From positions 62,001 through 126,000 of the forward strand of contig BTVX01000004.1 in assembly GCA_045862995.1 (NCBI GenBank): a DNA stretch of 64,000 nucleotides, given 5' to 3'. The DNA comes from UBA2387 sp019454665. GTDB taxonomy: Bacteria; Armatimonadota; Fimbriimonadia; Fimbriimonadales; Fimbriimonadaceae. Positions 6,604 to 14,910 of this stretch are shown one piece after another. Both the position numbers and the translations under genes were made by a program. The notes beneath the pieces are model-generated. The model was not told the DNA's origin. It did no database searches and was given only the letters and a program-made list of their open reading frames with translations. The first letter of the stretch is position 1; each line of letters starts with the position of its first letter.

Positions 6604-8031
6604 TCACCCGAACCGGGCCACGACGGCCGACACCAGGGCGGGGATGGCGGCGCCCATGTTGCCGCTCGTCATTACGGCCACCACGTCGCCCGGCTCGACC
6701 GGGGCCAGTTCCGCCACGGCAGACTCCGCATCGCCCACCGCAGCCACCGGACCCGCAAAGCCCGCGCGGATCAGCTCCAGGATCTCTTGCGTGCCCATCT
6801 CGTCCGCGCCCAGCCCCCGCAGCGAGGGAGGGGAGAAGAGGACCACGCGCGAGGCGTCCGCGAACATGCCCGCATACCAATCCGCCGACGCCCGCGACCG
6901 GAACGAGAACGTGTGCGGTTGGAAGAAGGCGTGGATCCGCCGGTCGGGGAACTGGCCCCGCAGCGCCGCCAAAAACGCCATGGCTTTCTCGCGAGAGCTG
7001 GACAAATCCTCGTAAACCGCAACCAAGCACTCGGGCGGGGTCTTGAGCTCGCAGCGCCGCTTCATCCCCGGGAAGCACGCCAGCGCCGAAGCCAGCGCCT
7101 CGAACGAAACCGCCCTGTGTTCGAGCAGCATCGCCGCCACGCCCGCCGCGTTTTCGGCATTGTGCACGCCAAGCATGTTGGACAATTCCACCTTGCCGAG
7201 CAACTCGCCGCGCCGCCACAGCTCGAACGCCGACCCGCCGGGGATGCGCCGGAACGCTCGGTAGGACACGTCCCACGGCCCGTCGCCGCCATAGGTCACC
7301 ACGCGGGCGCGGCTGAGGGCGGCGACTTCGGGCACGCGGTAACCGGTACCGCACGCCGCCAACACGCCCGAAGGGGGCAGCATGGCCACGAGTTCGCGGA
7401 ACCGCTCGACGTAGCTTTCCTCGGTCTTGAAGAAGTTCTTGTGGTCGTGGACGAGCGACGTGAGGATGGCCGAGGCAGGGCGGTAGCGGACGAACTTGGA
7501 GCGGTCGTCCCAGTTGGATGTGGGGTACTCGTCGCCTTCCAACACGAACCAATCCGAGCCGCCGAGCCGGGCTTGGGGGAAGCCGTTGGGCACCACGCCG
7601 AGGAACCACGACGGGTCCGCGCCGGCATGGTGCAGCACCCAGGCCGCCATGGTGGCCGTGCTCGATTTGCCGAAGCTGCCCGTGACCACGATGTTGTGGG
7701 TCCCTGCCGTGAGGTCCTCGAGTTCGTCGGGGAACGAGCGCACGACGACCTTGCCTTGGGCTTGGAGCCGGAACGCCTCGGCGACTTCTTCGTTGGTTTC
7801 GGGCGTGAGTTTGGCGTGCCGCCCGATGACGATGCGCTCGACTCCGGCGGGGATGTTGCTGGCGCGGTGGCCTTCGATCGGTGGAAGGCCTTCGGCGAGC
7901 AACATCGTCAATTGCGGATCGTAGAAGCCCTCGTCGGAGCCGGTGACGGTCCAGCCTTGGTCGCGCATGAGGATGGCGGTGGCGCTCATGCCGACGCCGC
8001 AGAGGCCGATGAAGTGGACGGAACGGCTCAT
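6604..8031 (-). CDS. mpl: Mpl-like UDP-N-acetylmuramate:tripeptide ligase
   Basis: A Mur-ligase family protein of 475 residues. It has an N-terminal dinucleotide-like fold (HFIGLCGVGMSA), a P-loop variant GSFGKSS at 118-124, the metal and substrate segment EGDEYPTSNWDDRSKF, and the C-terminal Mur domain with FQPHTFSFRSR. Mpl joins recycled L-Ala-D-Glu-meso-diaminopimelate to UDP-MurNAc in the cytoplasm and saves the murein peptide. EGDEY...RSKF favours Mpl over MurC, although the phosphate loop reads GSFGKSS rather than GTHGKT. The ATG at 8031 overlaps the upstream phosphoesterase stop (ATGA). It ends a leftward operon running from recF. Confidence 0.8.
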   Translation of the reverse strand: MSRSVHFIGLCGVGMSATAILMRDQGWTVTGSDEGFYDPQLTMLLAEGLPPIEGHRASNIPAGVERIVIGRHAKLTPETNEEVAEAFRLQAQGKVVVRSFPDELEDLTAGTHNIVVTGSFGKSSTATMAAWVLHHAGADPSWFLGVVPNGFPQARLGGSDWFVLEGDEYPTSNWDDRSKFVRYRPASAILTSLVHDHKNFFKTEESYVERFRELVAMLPPSGVLAACGTGYRVPEVAALSRARVVTYGGDGPWDVSYRAFRRIPGGSAFELWRRGELLGKVELSNMLGVHNAENAAGVAAMLLEHRAVSFEALASALACFPGMKRRCELKTPPECLVAVYEDLSSSREKAMAFLAALRGQFPDRRIHAFFQPHTFSFRSRASADWYAGMFADASRVVLFSPPSLRGLGADEMGTQEILELIRAGFAGPVAAVGDAESAVAELAPVEPGDVVAVMTSGNMGAAIPALVSAVVARFG

Positions 8032-8840
8032 AGGGGGTGCAGCTCCAGGATGGAGACTTCGGGCGGGCAGTTGTTGCGCGCGGGCGGCCCGGTGGTGCCG
8101 ACGCCTCGGCTCACGTAGAGCGGGGTCGGCGTTTCGTCGAAGAATCCGGCCACAAACCTAGACCCCATGAACGTGTGCATGGGTGTGAAGCCTCCCGGAA
8201 AGACCCATTGGCCCCCGTGGCTGTGGCCGGCGAGCATCAGGGCGGCGCCGGGGGGCAGGCATTCGACCATGTCGGGTTCGTGCCACAGGGCGATCGTGGG
8301 GCCATCGAGTTCGCGGGCTTGGCGCATGGCTTCGGTGGGATCGTGGACGCACAGGCGGGCGGAATCCACTCCGGCCCACACCACGCCGTCGGGGGTGCGG
8401 CAGGCCTCGTTGCGCAGGAGGCGGATGCCCAGCCGCTCGTAGGCAGCCACCAGACGGCGCGCGCCGCATTCGGCCTCGTGGTTGCCAAAGATAGCGATCA
8501 CGGGGGCGTCTTGGGCGCACAGGGGCTTTAGGACGGCTTCGGCATGGCGGGCGGCATCGGGGAAGCCGCGGGATATCACGTCGCCGGCCAGGACGAAGGC
8601 GTTGGGCTGTTCGGCGAGGGCCAGGGCGACGGCGCGTTCGGCGAGTTCGACGCTGTATTCGTGGCCGATGTGCAGGTCGGCGAGGACGGCCACGCGGTAA
8701 CCGGCCATCGAGCCCGGCCAGCGGGGGAGGCGGAGGCGTTTGCGTTCGACAACCAGGCGGCGCGATTCGACCAGGCAGCCATAGACGAGCCATGCCGCCG
8801 ACACCGCACCCAACCCGAACGCCAGATCACGCCACCGCAA
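8028..8840 (-). CDS. Membrane-anchored metallophosphoesterase
   Basis: A calcineurin-like phosphoesterase with all metal motifs: VLADLHIGHE, LAGDVISRG, IFGNHEAE, and the paired histidines of MLAGHSHGGQW. An N-terminal hydrophobic segment (DLAFGLGAVSAAWLVYGCLVE) followed by arginines anchors it to the membrane with the domain inside or in the periplasm, as in YkuE-like lipid-related phosphodiesterases. I place the start at TTG 8840, just after the ComEC stop at 8843-8845 and before the membrane helix; a start further in is possible. The frame stays open far upstream through comEC, but that part is antisense-like shadow. Substrate unknown. Confidence 0.75.
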   Translation of the reverse strand: MRWRDLAFGLGAVSAAWLVYGCLVESRRLVVERKRLRLPRWPGSMAGYRVAVLADLHIGHEYSVELAERAVALALAEQPNAFVLAGDVISRGFPDAARHAEAVLKPLCAQDAPVIAIFGNHEAECGARRLVAAYERLGIRLLRNEACRTPDGVVWAGVDSARLCVHDPTEAMRQARELDGPTIALWHEPDMVECLPPGAALMLAGHSHGGQWVFPGGFTPMHTFMGSRFVAGFFDETPTPLYVSRGVGTTGPPARNNCPPEVSILELHPL

Positions 8841-8842
8841 CG

Positions 8843-10252
8843 TTAGGGCAAGATACCACTCGGACGGAGGACGGGGGTCCGCCGGGTGGGCGACCACGCG
8901 AGCGCGAACCCGACGTAGATCGCCACCACCAGCCACGCGGGGACGGGCGGCACGTACACGGCGGCCAGCGGCCACTGGGCCACGCCTTCGATGACGGCGA
9001 CCATCCATCCCACGAGCGGCTGGACCAGATCGCCGTAGACGAACCGGGCGACTTCGGGGAAGGCCAGCGTGGCCGGGAGCGCGAGCATGCCCACCAGCAC
9101 CACGACGAACGCCACGGGCACCACGAGCATGTTGGTGCCGATGCTGGTGAGCGAGACCACGCCGAAGTGGTAGGCCACCAGCGGCGCCGAGGCCAGGAAC
9201 GCCACCAGGCTCACCGTGGCCAGGCCGACGAAGTAGTCCCGGACTCCGTCCCACATTCCGGTGCTGCGCTCGATGGGGAAGCGTAGGAACAGGCTCAGGG
9301 ATGCGGCCGTGAGATAGGAGAGTTGGAAGCCCATGTCGAGGACCGACCCCGGCGACCACAGGAGTTCGGCGGTACCCGCGACGGCCACGGCGGAAAGGCC
9401 ATCGGGTTCGCGTTTGAACAGGTAGGCCGAGAAGAACAGGGCGCCCATCGCCACGGCGCGGAGCACGGGGGGCCGCAGGCCGGCGGCTCCGGCGTAGATC
9501 GCGAGGACCACGAGCAGCAGGGCCACTTGGGCGGCGCGGGGCAGGGGCAACAGGCCAAGCAACCCGTGGATGCCGAACGCGAGGATGAGCACGTGCAGGC
9601 CCGAGGCGCTGACGATGTGGGCGGTTCCGGTGCGCGAGAGTTGGTCGTTGGCCGAATCGTCGAGGCTGCCGCGCACGTTGAAGCAGAGGGCCTTCATCCA
9701 GTCGGCGGCTTCTGGGCTCATGGCTTGGTCCACGGTTTCGACGAACGCGCGCCGCCATGCGAGGCCGACTCGGAAGGGCCACGGGCCTTGGCCGAGCACC
9801 TCGACCCGCTTGCTGAGCGGCAGGACCACGCCCCGCACGCCGATGCGGCGGTAGTAGTCGGCGGCGCTTTCGGAGGGGGGCTGAACGAATGCGCGGAAGG
9901 CGACGACGTCGCCCAGCGAGAGGTCTTGGTCGGCGGCGACACGGAGCATGAAGCGGCCCTGGTCTGTGGCGAGGCGCACGGTTTGCGAATCGGCGGTCCA
10001 CATGGGCACGGAGACGAGTCGTCCTTGGCCTTCCCAGAACCGCTCGACGGGCTCGAACTCGACGTCGGGCGAGGGGCCGATCGCCACGCCCACCAGATAC
10101 GCTCCGATCAGGAATCGGCGGGAGACGGGCGAGAGCAGGAATGCGAGGATGGCGGGGACGAGCGCCCACCACGGTTCGACGCGGGTGGAGCATCCGGCCA
10201 GCAGACCGACGAACAGGGCCAGTAGCGAGCGGCGCTCAAGGTTCGCGATCAC
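8843..10252 (-). CDS. comEC: ComEC/Rec2-type DNA uptake channel lacking its C-terminal metallo-beta-lactamase domain
   Basis: A polytopic membrane protein of 469 residues with two leading hydrophobic segments, a soluble OB-like part (about 75-150) and a competence domain. The hallmark is GTAHIVSASGLHVLILAFG, followed by many transmembrane helices. ComEC carries single-stranded DNA across the inner membrane during transformation. Full-length relatives are about 700-800 residues with a C-terminal metallo-beta-lactamase domain; this one stops after the last helices. A stand-alone protein of that type is encoded at 53292-54170. The start overlaps the end of the DUF721 gene by 17 bases, so the genes are probably co-translated. 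Confidence 0.88.
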   Translation of the reverse strand: MIANLERRSLLALFVGLLAGCSTRVEPWWALVPAILAFLLSPVSRRFLIGAYLVGVAIGPSPDVEFEPVERFWEGQGRLVSVPMWTADSQTVRLATDQGRFMLRVAADQDLSLGDVVAFRAFVQPPSESAADYYRRIGVRGVVLPLSKRVEVLGQGPWPFRVGLAWRRAFVETVDQAMSPEAADWMKALCFNVRGSLDDSANDQLSRTGTAHIVSASGLHVLILAFGIHGLLGLLPLPRAAQVALLLVVLAIYAGAAGLRPPVLRAVAMGALFFSAYLFKREPDGLSAVAVAGTAELLWSPGSVLDMGFQLSYLTAASLSLFLRFPIERSTGMWDGVRDYFVGLATVSLVAFLASAPLVAYHFGVVSLTSIGTNMLVVPVAFVVVLVGMLALPATLAFPEVARFVYGDLVQPLVGWMVAVIEGVAQWPLAAVYVPPVPAWLVVAIYVGFALAWSPTRRTPVLRPSGILP

Positions 10253-10643
10253 CGAGCAGACGCCTCCTCCTCTCGGTGATCTCGCGCAGCGTCATGCGGT
10301 CGTAATCGGGCAGGGTTTTGGGTTCGGGCGCGGGGCTGGGCGGGACGACCTTGCGGACGCCGAACCGCGCGTTCTTGAACAGGTCCTCGCCCGCCGCTTG
10401 GTTCAGCCGCTGCAGGATGGTGTCTTTGGCCATGCGCAGTTCTTGGGCCCAAACGGCATCGGCCACGGCCACCCACACCGTGCCTTCCTCGTAGCGCTCG
10501 GGCTGCGACTTGCTGGCGAGCAGCGGACCCACGACCGAGGGCCATTGGCGGAGGGCCCGGGTGGCCCGGGTGGCGCGCAGCATCTCGGCCTTGCCGACGG
10601 CGTCGGGGATCAGGGCTCGAAAGGCGCGCGGTTCTTTAGCCAT
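10236..10643 (-). CDS. DUF721 (DciA-like) protein
   Basis: This 135-residue protein shows the DUF721 pattern: a helical start (RATRATRALRQWPSVVGPLLASKSQP), a beta region (GTVWVAVADAVWAQELRMAKDTILQRLN), then a basic tail. DciA, the studied member, loads the replicative helicase DnaB in bacteria lacking DnaC. DUF721 genes often follow recF, as here, where it overlaps the recF end by eight bases. A role as helicase loader is therefore inference from family and position. The C-terminal half (PPSPAPEPKTL onward) looks disordered. Confidence 0.75.
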   Translation of the reverse strand: MAKEPRAFRALIPDAVGKAEMLRATRATRALRQWPSVVGPLLASKSQPERYEEGTVWVAVADAVWAQELRMAKDTILQRLNQAAGEDLFKNARFGVRKVVPPSPAPEPKTLPDYDRMTLREITERRRRLLGDREP

Positions 10644-11757
10644 GGCTGGGGGCGATGGTGCCTTCCACCACTTGGAATCTGCGACTGCGGTCCAGGATAG
10701 CCGGGCCAGCCGCCGCCGACTCTGTACAGGTTAGCACCGTTTGGCCCTGGTAGCGGCTCACGACTTCGGCCAAGCGTTCGCGGCGTGAGGCGTCGAGGTC
10801 GGAGAGCACGTCGTCGAGCAGCAGCAGGGGTGGTTCGCCCGTTCTGGATTCCATGGCGGCTGCGGTGGCGAACTTGAGCGCGAGGACGGCGCACCGCTGT
10901 TGGCCCAGCGAGCCGTGTGTGCGGGCCGGACGGCCGTCCAAGCGGAGTTCGAGGTCGTCTCGGTGGGGTCCGACGCTTGTCGAGCCACGGGCGGTGTCCC
11001 TGTGCCGGCTGGAGGAAAGGGTGGCGGCCAGGGTTGGGGCGTCGCCCGATTCGTCGGTGGCGGCGTAGCGCCATCCAAGGGTTTCCCGTTGGGAGAGGCC
11101 GGCGTAGCGTTCTTGAGCCAGGGGGCTGGCTTCGGCGAGGAACGTGGTCCGCTCGCGGCGGATGACGGCGCCCGATTCGGCGAGTTGGGCTTCCCACGCA
11201 TCGAACTGCTCGGAACCCACGGGCTGGTCTTGAGCGAGGCGGAGCAGCGCGTTGCGGTGTTCGAGGGCGCGCTTGTAGACCGTGAACGCCCGCAGGTAGG
11301 CCGTCGAGCATTGGGCCAGAAGCAGGTCGAGGAACTGGCGTCGGTCGGCGGGTTCGCCTCGGACGATGAGCATGTCTTCCAGGCTCACGCAGACGCAGGG
11401 CAGACGCCCGATGAGGTCCGAGGCCTTGGGCAACTTCATGGCGTTGAGCGCGGCTTCCTTGCGCCCGTGGCGCTTGACCACCATGGCGATCCCCGTTTGA
11501 AGCGGTGCAAGTTCGGCTTCGACCCATGCGGCCTCACGTTCGTCGCGGACGACTTCGCTGTCGCGGGAACCTCGGAGGGCCTTCGTGGTCGAGAGCATGT
11601 ACAGCGCTTCGAGGAGGCTGGTCTTGCCTTGTCCGTTGGGGCCTTCGACGACGTTGAACCCCTGGGTCAGTTCGACCTCGGCTTCGGCATAGATGCGGAA
11701 GTCCCTGACCTTCAGAGACGAGACCCACGTCCGGTCGTTCGGGATGTCCCCACTCAT
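10636..11757 (-). CDS. recF: RecF, SMC-like recombination mediator ATPase
   Basis: A 373-residue RecF with Walker A GPNGQGKTS (39-47), the signature region TSVGPHRDDLEL and Walker B LLLLDDVLSDLD. RecF works with RecO and RecR to load RecA at single-strand gaps and stalled forks. It heads the leftward operon recF-DUF721-comEC-phosphoesterase-mpl. The start is ATG 11757. In many bacteria recF lies next to dnaA-dnaN at the origin; those genes are absent here, but the upstream spacer holds DnaA-box-like sequences. Confidence 0.93.
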   Translation of the reverse strand: MSGDIPNDRTWVSSLKVRDFRIYAEAEVELTQGFNVVEGPNGQGKTSLLEALYMLSTTKALRGSRDSEVVRDEREAAWVEAELAPLQTGIAMVVKRHGRKEAALNAMKLPKASDLIGRLPCVCVSLEDMLIVRGEPADRRQFLDLLLAQCSTAYLRAFTVYKRALEHRNALLRLAQDQPVGSEQFDAWEAQLAESGAVIRRERTTFLAEASPLAQERYAGLSQRETLGWRYAATDESGDAPTLAATLSSSRHRDTARGSTSVGPHRDDLELRLDGRPARTHGSLGQQRCAVLALKFATAAAMESRTGEPPLLLLDDVLSDLDASRRERLAEVVSRYQGQTVLTCTESAAAGPAILDRSRRFQVVEGTIAPSHG

Positions 11758-12137
11758 TGGGAGGAATCAAACTCCTTTAGAATCCATGCACTTGTTCTTA
11801 TTGGAGGCAACCCGAATGTGGAAAACCGCCGGTCGAACTTGGACGATACGGGCCCGGCAGGTTCAAATGAAGCTGAACCTGGGTCCCCGTGTACGTGGAA
11901 AAGCCTGTGGACAATTCCGCGATCTGTCGAAGTTTGCCGGGTGGTGGCGTCGGCACAATCCCCAATCGCCGACGGACGGCCACCTTTCCACCCTCGATGT
12001 GGAAACCGGGTTGGCATTCGGGTGGAAGGACGAACCACGGTGCGACTAGAATAGCCCATCATCCAATTCGGTCCCATTCTGCGCGATTCTCCTGGGTCGC
12101 GAGGCTTGGGCGGCTGGATGCCGAGGTGCACCAAACG
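11758..12137. promoter_or_regulatory. Divergent intergenic region with DnaA-box-like 9-mers
   Basis: There is no gene in these 380 bases between the divergent recF and acyl-CoA synthetase genes. Close matches to the DnaA box TTATCCACA, read on the minus strand, lie at 11817-11825 (TTTTCCACA, one mismatch), 11906-11914 (TTGTCCACA, one mismatch), 11894-11902 (TTTTCCACG, two) and 11998-12006 (GTTTCCACA, two). Both flanking promoters must also lie here. An origin or DnaA-regulated promoter is inference. Confidence 0.4.
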
Positions 12138-13865
12138 ATGAGCGACGCTGCAATCAATCTGGGACAGGCTCTGTTACGATCGGAACGTCGGTACGGCGAC
12201 AAGGCGGCTCTGCTGGTCCCGGAGCGTCCAAGCGTGTTCCGAACGGTGACGTACCGTCAGATGGCGGAGTCGGTGCGTCGCTATTCCGAGGTGCTCGACG
12301 AACTGCACCTATCGCCGGGCGACCGTATCGCCATTCAGGGCGAGAACTCGGTGAATTGGGCGTTGGCCGATTGGGCATGCCAGACCCTTGGCCTTGTCGT
12401 CGTCCCGATTTATCCAACTCTTCTTGCTGAACAGGCCCAATACATCGTCAATGACGCGGGTGCCAAGGTCGTGCTTGCGGGTTCCGAGGAGCAGGCCGTC
12501 AAGACCAAGGGCATGCCTGGGGTTCGCGTCGAGTTGCTGGTCGGCGCCGGCTCGGTCGCCGAGCGTGCCGAGCAGGCGGGCGAGAAGATGACGCACGAGG
12601 CATGGGAAGCGCGGATCGCCGCAGTGAAGCCCGACGACCTGGCCACGATCATCTACACCAGCGGCACCACGGGCAACCCCAAGGGCGCGATGTTGCAGCA
12701 CCGGGCGTTCACGAGCCTGGCCGACAGCATCCTCACCAGCCTGCCCATCAACGATCGCGACACGTTCCTCTCGTTCTTGCCGATTTCGCACGTTTACGAA
12801 CGGTTTGCGGGCCACTTCCTACCTATATGCGTCGGCGCGACGATCGGCTACGCGGGTTCGCTGAGGACGCTTCCGAGCGACCTGCTGGCCGTCCGTCCGA
12901 CGATCATGCTGTGCGTGCCCAGGTTCTTGGAGTCGTTCAAAGCCAAGGTGGTCGAGGGTGCGGCGAAGGCCCCGCCGCTTCGGCGCTGGTTGTTTGAGAA
13001 GGCTCTTGAGCAAGGAACGCGCCGATGGCGCGGCGAGAGCACGATGTTCGTCGGGTTGCTGGACAAGATCGTGGGGCAGAAGATCCGCGACCGCGTCGGG
13101 GGACGCTTGCGGTTCTTCGTCTCGGGCGGCGCAGCCATGCCCATGCACGTGGCCGAGTTCTTCGGGGCGTTCAACCTGCTGGTGTTGCAGGGGTACGGCC
13201 TCACGGAGACGACGGCTGCCACCTCGCTGAACCCGCCCGACGACAACAAGCCGCACACCGTGGGCATTCCCATTGACGGGGTCGAGGTGAAGATCGCGCC
13301 GGATGGCGAAATCCTGATCCGGGGCAGCAGCCGCATGGTGGGCTACTACCGTTTGCCCGAAGAAACGGCGGCGGCGATTGACGCGGACGGCTGGTTCCAT
13401 TCGGGCGATATCGGCGAGTTCGAAGGCAAACACCTAAAGATTACCGACCGAAAGAAGGACATTCTGGTGCTGGCCAACGGCAAGAACGTGGCCCCGGCGC
13501 GCATCGAAGGGCTGCTCAAAGAGGGCCGCTCGATCGGCGAGGCCGTGGCGTTCGGCGACGGCGAAGAGTACATCGCGGCACTCATCGTGCCCGAGTTCGA
13601 CGTCATCCGGGCCGAGCTGAAGAACCAAGGGATCGAGCCCGGCACCGACGAGCAGATGATCGAACGCGAAGACGTCCGCGCGATGGTCAAGAAGGACGTG
13701 GAAGCCGCCAACAAGCGCCTGGCCGATTTCGAGAAGGTCAAGCGGCACACGCTGCTCGCCCGCGCGTTTTCGATTGACGAGGGCGAACTGACGCCCTCGC
13801 TGAAGGTGAAGCGGCGCGTCGTCCGCGACCGGTACGCGTCCGAGATCGCCTCGATGATGAAGTGA
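12138..13865 (+). CDS. Long-chain fatty-acid-CoA ligase (AMP-forming)
   Basis: An ANL-superfamily adenylating enzyme of 575 residues. It has the phosphate loop YTSGTTGNPKG (about 172-182), FLPISHVYER, the acyl-site motif QGYGLTETTAAT, and the hinge/A8 region GWFHSGDIGEFEGKHLKITDRKKD. It ends with the A10 lysine region (TPSLKVKRR). It activates fatty acids to acyl-CoA for beta-oxidation or lipid synthesis; the insert between 270 and 330 is typical of long-chain types. The start is ATG 12138. An upstream open extension carries the DnaA-box region and is not coding-like. It opens the rightward gene series. Confidence 0.9.
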   Translation: MSDAAINLGQALLRSERRYGDKAALLVPERPSVFRTVTYRQMAESVRRYSEVLDELHLSPGDRIAIQGENSVNWALADWACQTLGLVVVPIYPTLLAEQAQYIVNDAGAKVVLAGSEEQAVKTKGMPGVRVELLVGAGSVAERAEQAGEKMTHEAWEARIAAVKPDDLATIIYTSGTTGNPKGAMLQHRAFTSLADSILTSLPINDRDTFLSFLPISHVYERFAGHFLPICVGATIGYAGSLRTLPSDLLAVRPTIMLCVPRFLESFKAKVVEGAAKAPPLRRWLFEKALEQGTRRWRGESTMFVGLLDKIVGQKIRDRVGGRLRFFVSGGAAMPMHVAEFFGAFNLLVLQGYGLTETTAATSLNPPDDNKPHTVGIPIDGVEVKIAPDGEILIRGSSRMVGYYRLPEETAAAIDADGWFHSGDIGEFEGKHLKITDRKKDILVLANGKNVAPARIEGLLKEGRSIGEAVAFGDGEEYIAALIVPEFDVIRAELKNQGIEPGTDEQMIEREDVRAMVKKDVEAANKRLADFEKVKRHTLLARAFSIDEGELTPSLKVKRRVVRDRYASEIASMMK

Positions 13866-13869
13866 CCCC

Positions 13870-14910
13870 ATGAACCTCCAATTCCGCATCGTCTACCACC
13901 ACAAGCTCTTCCCGCTCGCGATCAGTCGAGGCGTCAACCGGGGAGGCGAGAACCTCTACGTGATGGCGATGCGCGGCGGCCACGTGGGCTACGGCGAGAT
14001 GGCGCCCGCCACCGCCCGCCCCGACCAGACCGCTCAGGAAGGCCAGCGTCAATTGGAGGCTTTCGCCCGCGACGTGGACCTCGACCACACGGCCATCGCG
14101 GACGTGTACGACGCCATGCGCGAGCGGGAGATTGATCCTGCGGCGATGGCCGCGCTCGACGTGGCGCTTTGGGATCTGCTCGCCCAAGAGGCCAGCATGA
14201 GTCTGACCCGATTGCTCGGCTTGCCGCGCCGTTCGGTGCCCACGTCCGTGACCATCGGCATCGAGACGCCCGAGATCATCCGCGAGCGCGTGCCCGACCT
14301 GCTCAGCCGGTTCGGCGCCAAGTGCCTGAAGATCAAACTGGGTTCGCCGGAGGGCATCGAGCACGACCAAGCCAACTTTTTGGCGTCGAAGGAATCGGCC
14401 GAGCCGTTCGGGGCCAGTTTGCGCGTGGACGCCAATGGCGGATGGAGCGTGGGCGACGCCAAGAAGATGCTGCATTGGCTGGCGGGGCACGGGGTCGAAT
14501 ACGTCGAGCAACCCTTGGTCGAGGGCGCCGAGGACGGGCTGCCCGAGCTGTTCGAGAACCGTCCGCTGCCCATCTTCGTAGACGAGTCGTGCCGGTTTTC
14601 CGCCGACGTTCCCAGGCTGGCCGACCGTGTGGACGGGGTCAACCTCAAGCTGATGAAGTGCGGCGGGATCACGGAAGCGTTGCGCATCGTCGCCTGCGCG
14701 CGCGCCCTTGGACTGAAGACGATGATTGGCTGCATGAGCGAGGGGTCGGTCGCCATCGCGGCGGGCGCGTCCATCGCCAGCCTGTTCGATTGTGTGGACC
14801 TCGATTCGCACCTCAACCTGAAGCCCGACCCCGCCGAGGGCACGACCCTGACCGACGGCGTGGTGCTGCCCGAAGACCGGCCCGGCCACGGAGGGCGGCT
14901 CACCACGTGA
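13870..14910 (+). CDS. Dipeptide epimerase of the enolase superfamily (L-Ala-D/L-Glu epimerase or DgcA type)
   Basis: A muconate-lactonizing subgroup enzyme of 346 residues with the acid-base lysines in CLKIKLGS, the metal ligands in RVDANGGW, VEQP and FVDES, the opposite lysine in LKLMKCGG, and GCMSEGSV near the end. Classical members turn L-Ala-D-Glu from murein into L-Ala-L-Glu. The same branch includes DgcA, described as racemizing N-acetyl-D-glutamate. The next gene is DUF1611, the DgcN family, and its GTG overlaps this stop (GTGA). That makes the DgcA role attractive here. It follows the acyl-CoA ligase by four bases. Confidence 0.82.
   Translation: MNLQFRIVYHHKLFPLAISRGVNRGGENLYVMAMRGGHVGYGEMAPATARPDQTAQEGQRQLEAFARDVDLDHTAIADVYDAMREREIDPAAMAALDVALWDLLAQEASMSLTRLLGLPRRSVPTSVTIGIETPEIIRERVPDLLSRFGAKCLKIKLGSPEGIEHDQANFLASKESAEPFGASLRVDANGGWSVGDAKKMLHWLAGHGVEYVEQPLVEGAEDGLPELFENRPLPIFVDESCRFSADVPRLADRVDGVNLKLMKCGGITEALRIVACARALGLKTMIGCMSEGSVAIAAGASIASLFDCVDLDSHLNLKPDPAEGTTLTDGVVLPEDRPGHGGRLTT

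Noticed and set aside
8841..10193. Upstream extension of the phosphoesterase frame through comEC
   Set aside because: Open only because of high GC; the translated part is arginine-rich noise, while ComEC is intact in the other frame.
13434..14889. Long minus-strand frames under the acyl-CoA ligase and epimerase genes
   Set aside because: Composition is typical of antisense reading and the plus-strand enzymes have complete catalytic motifs.
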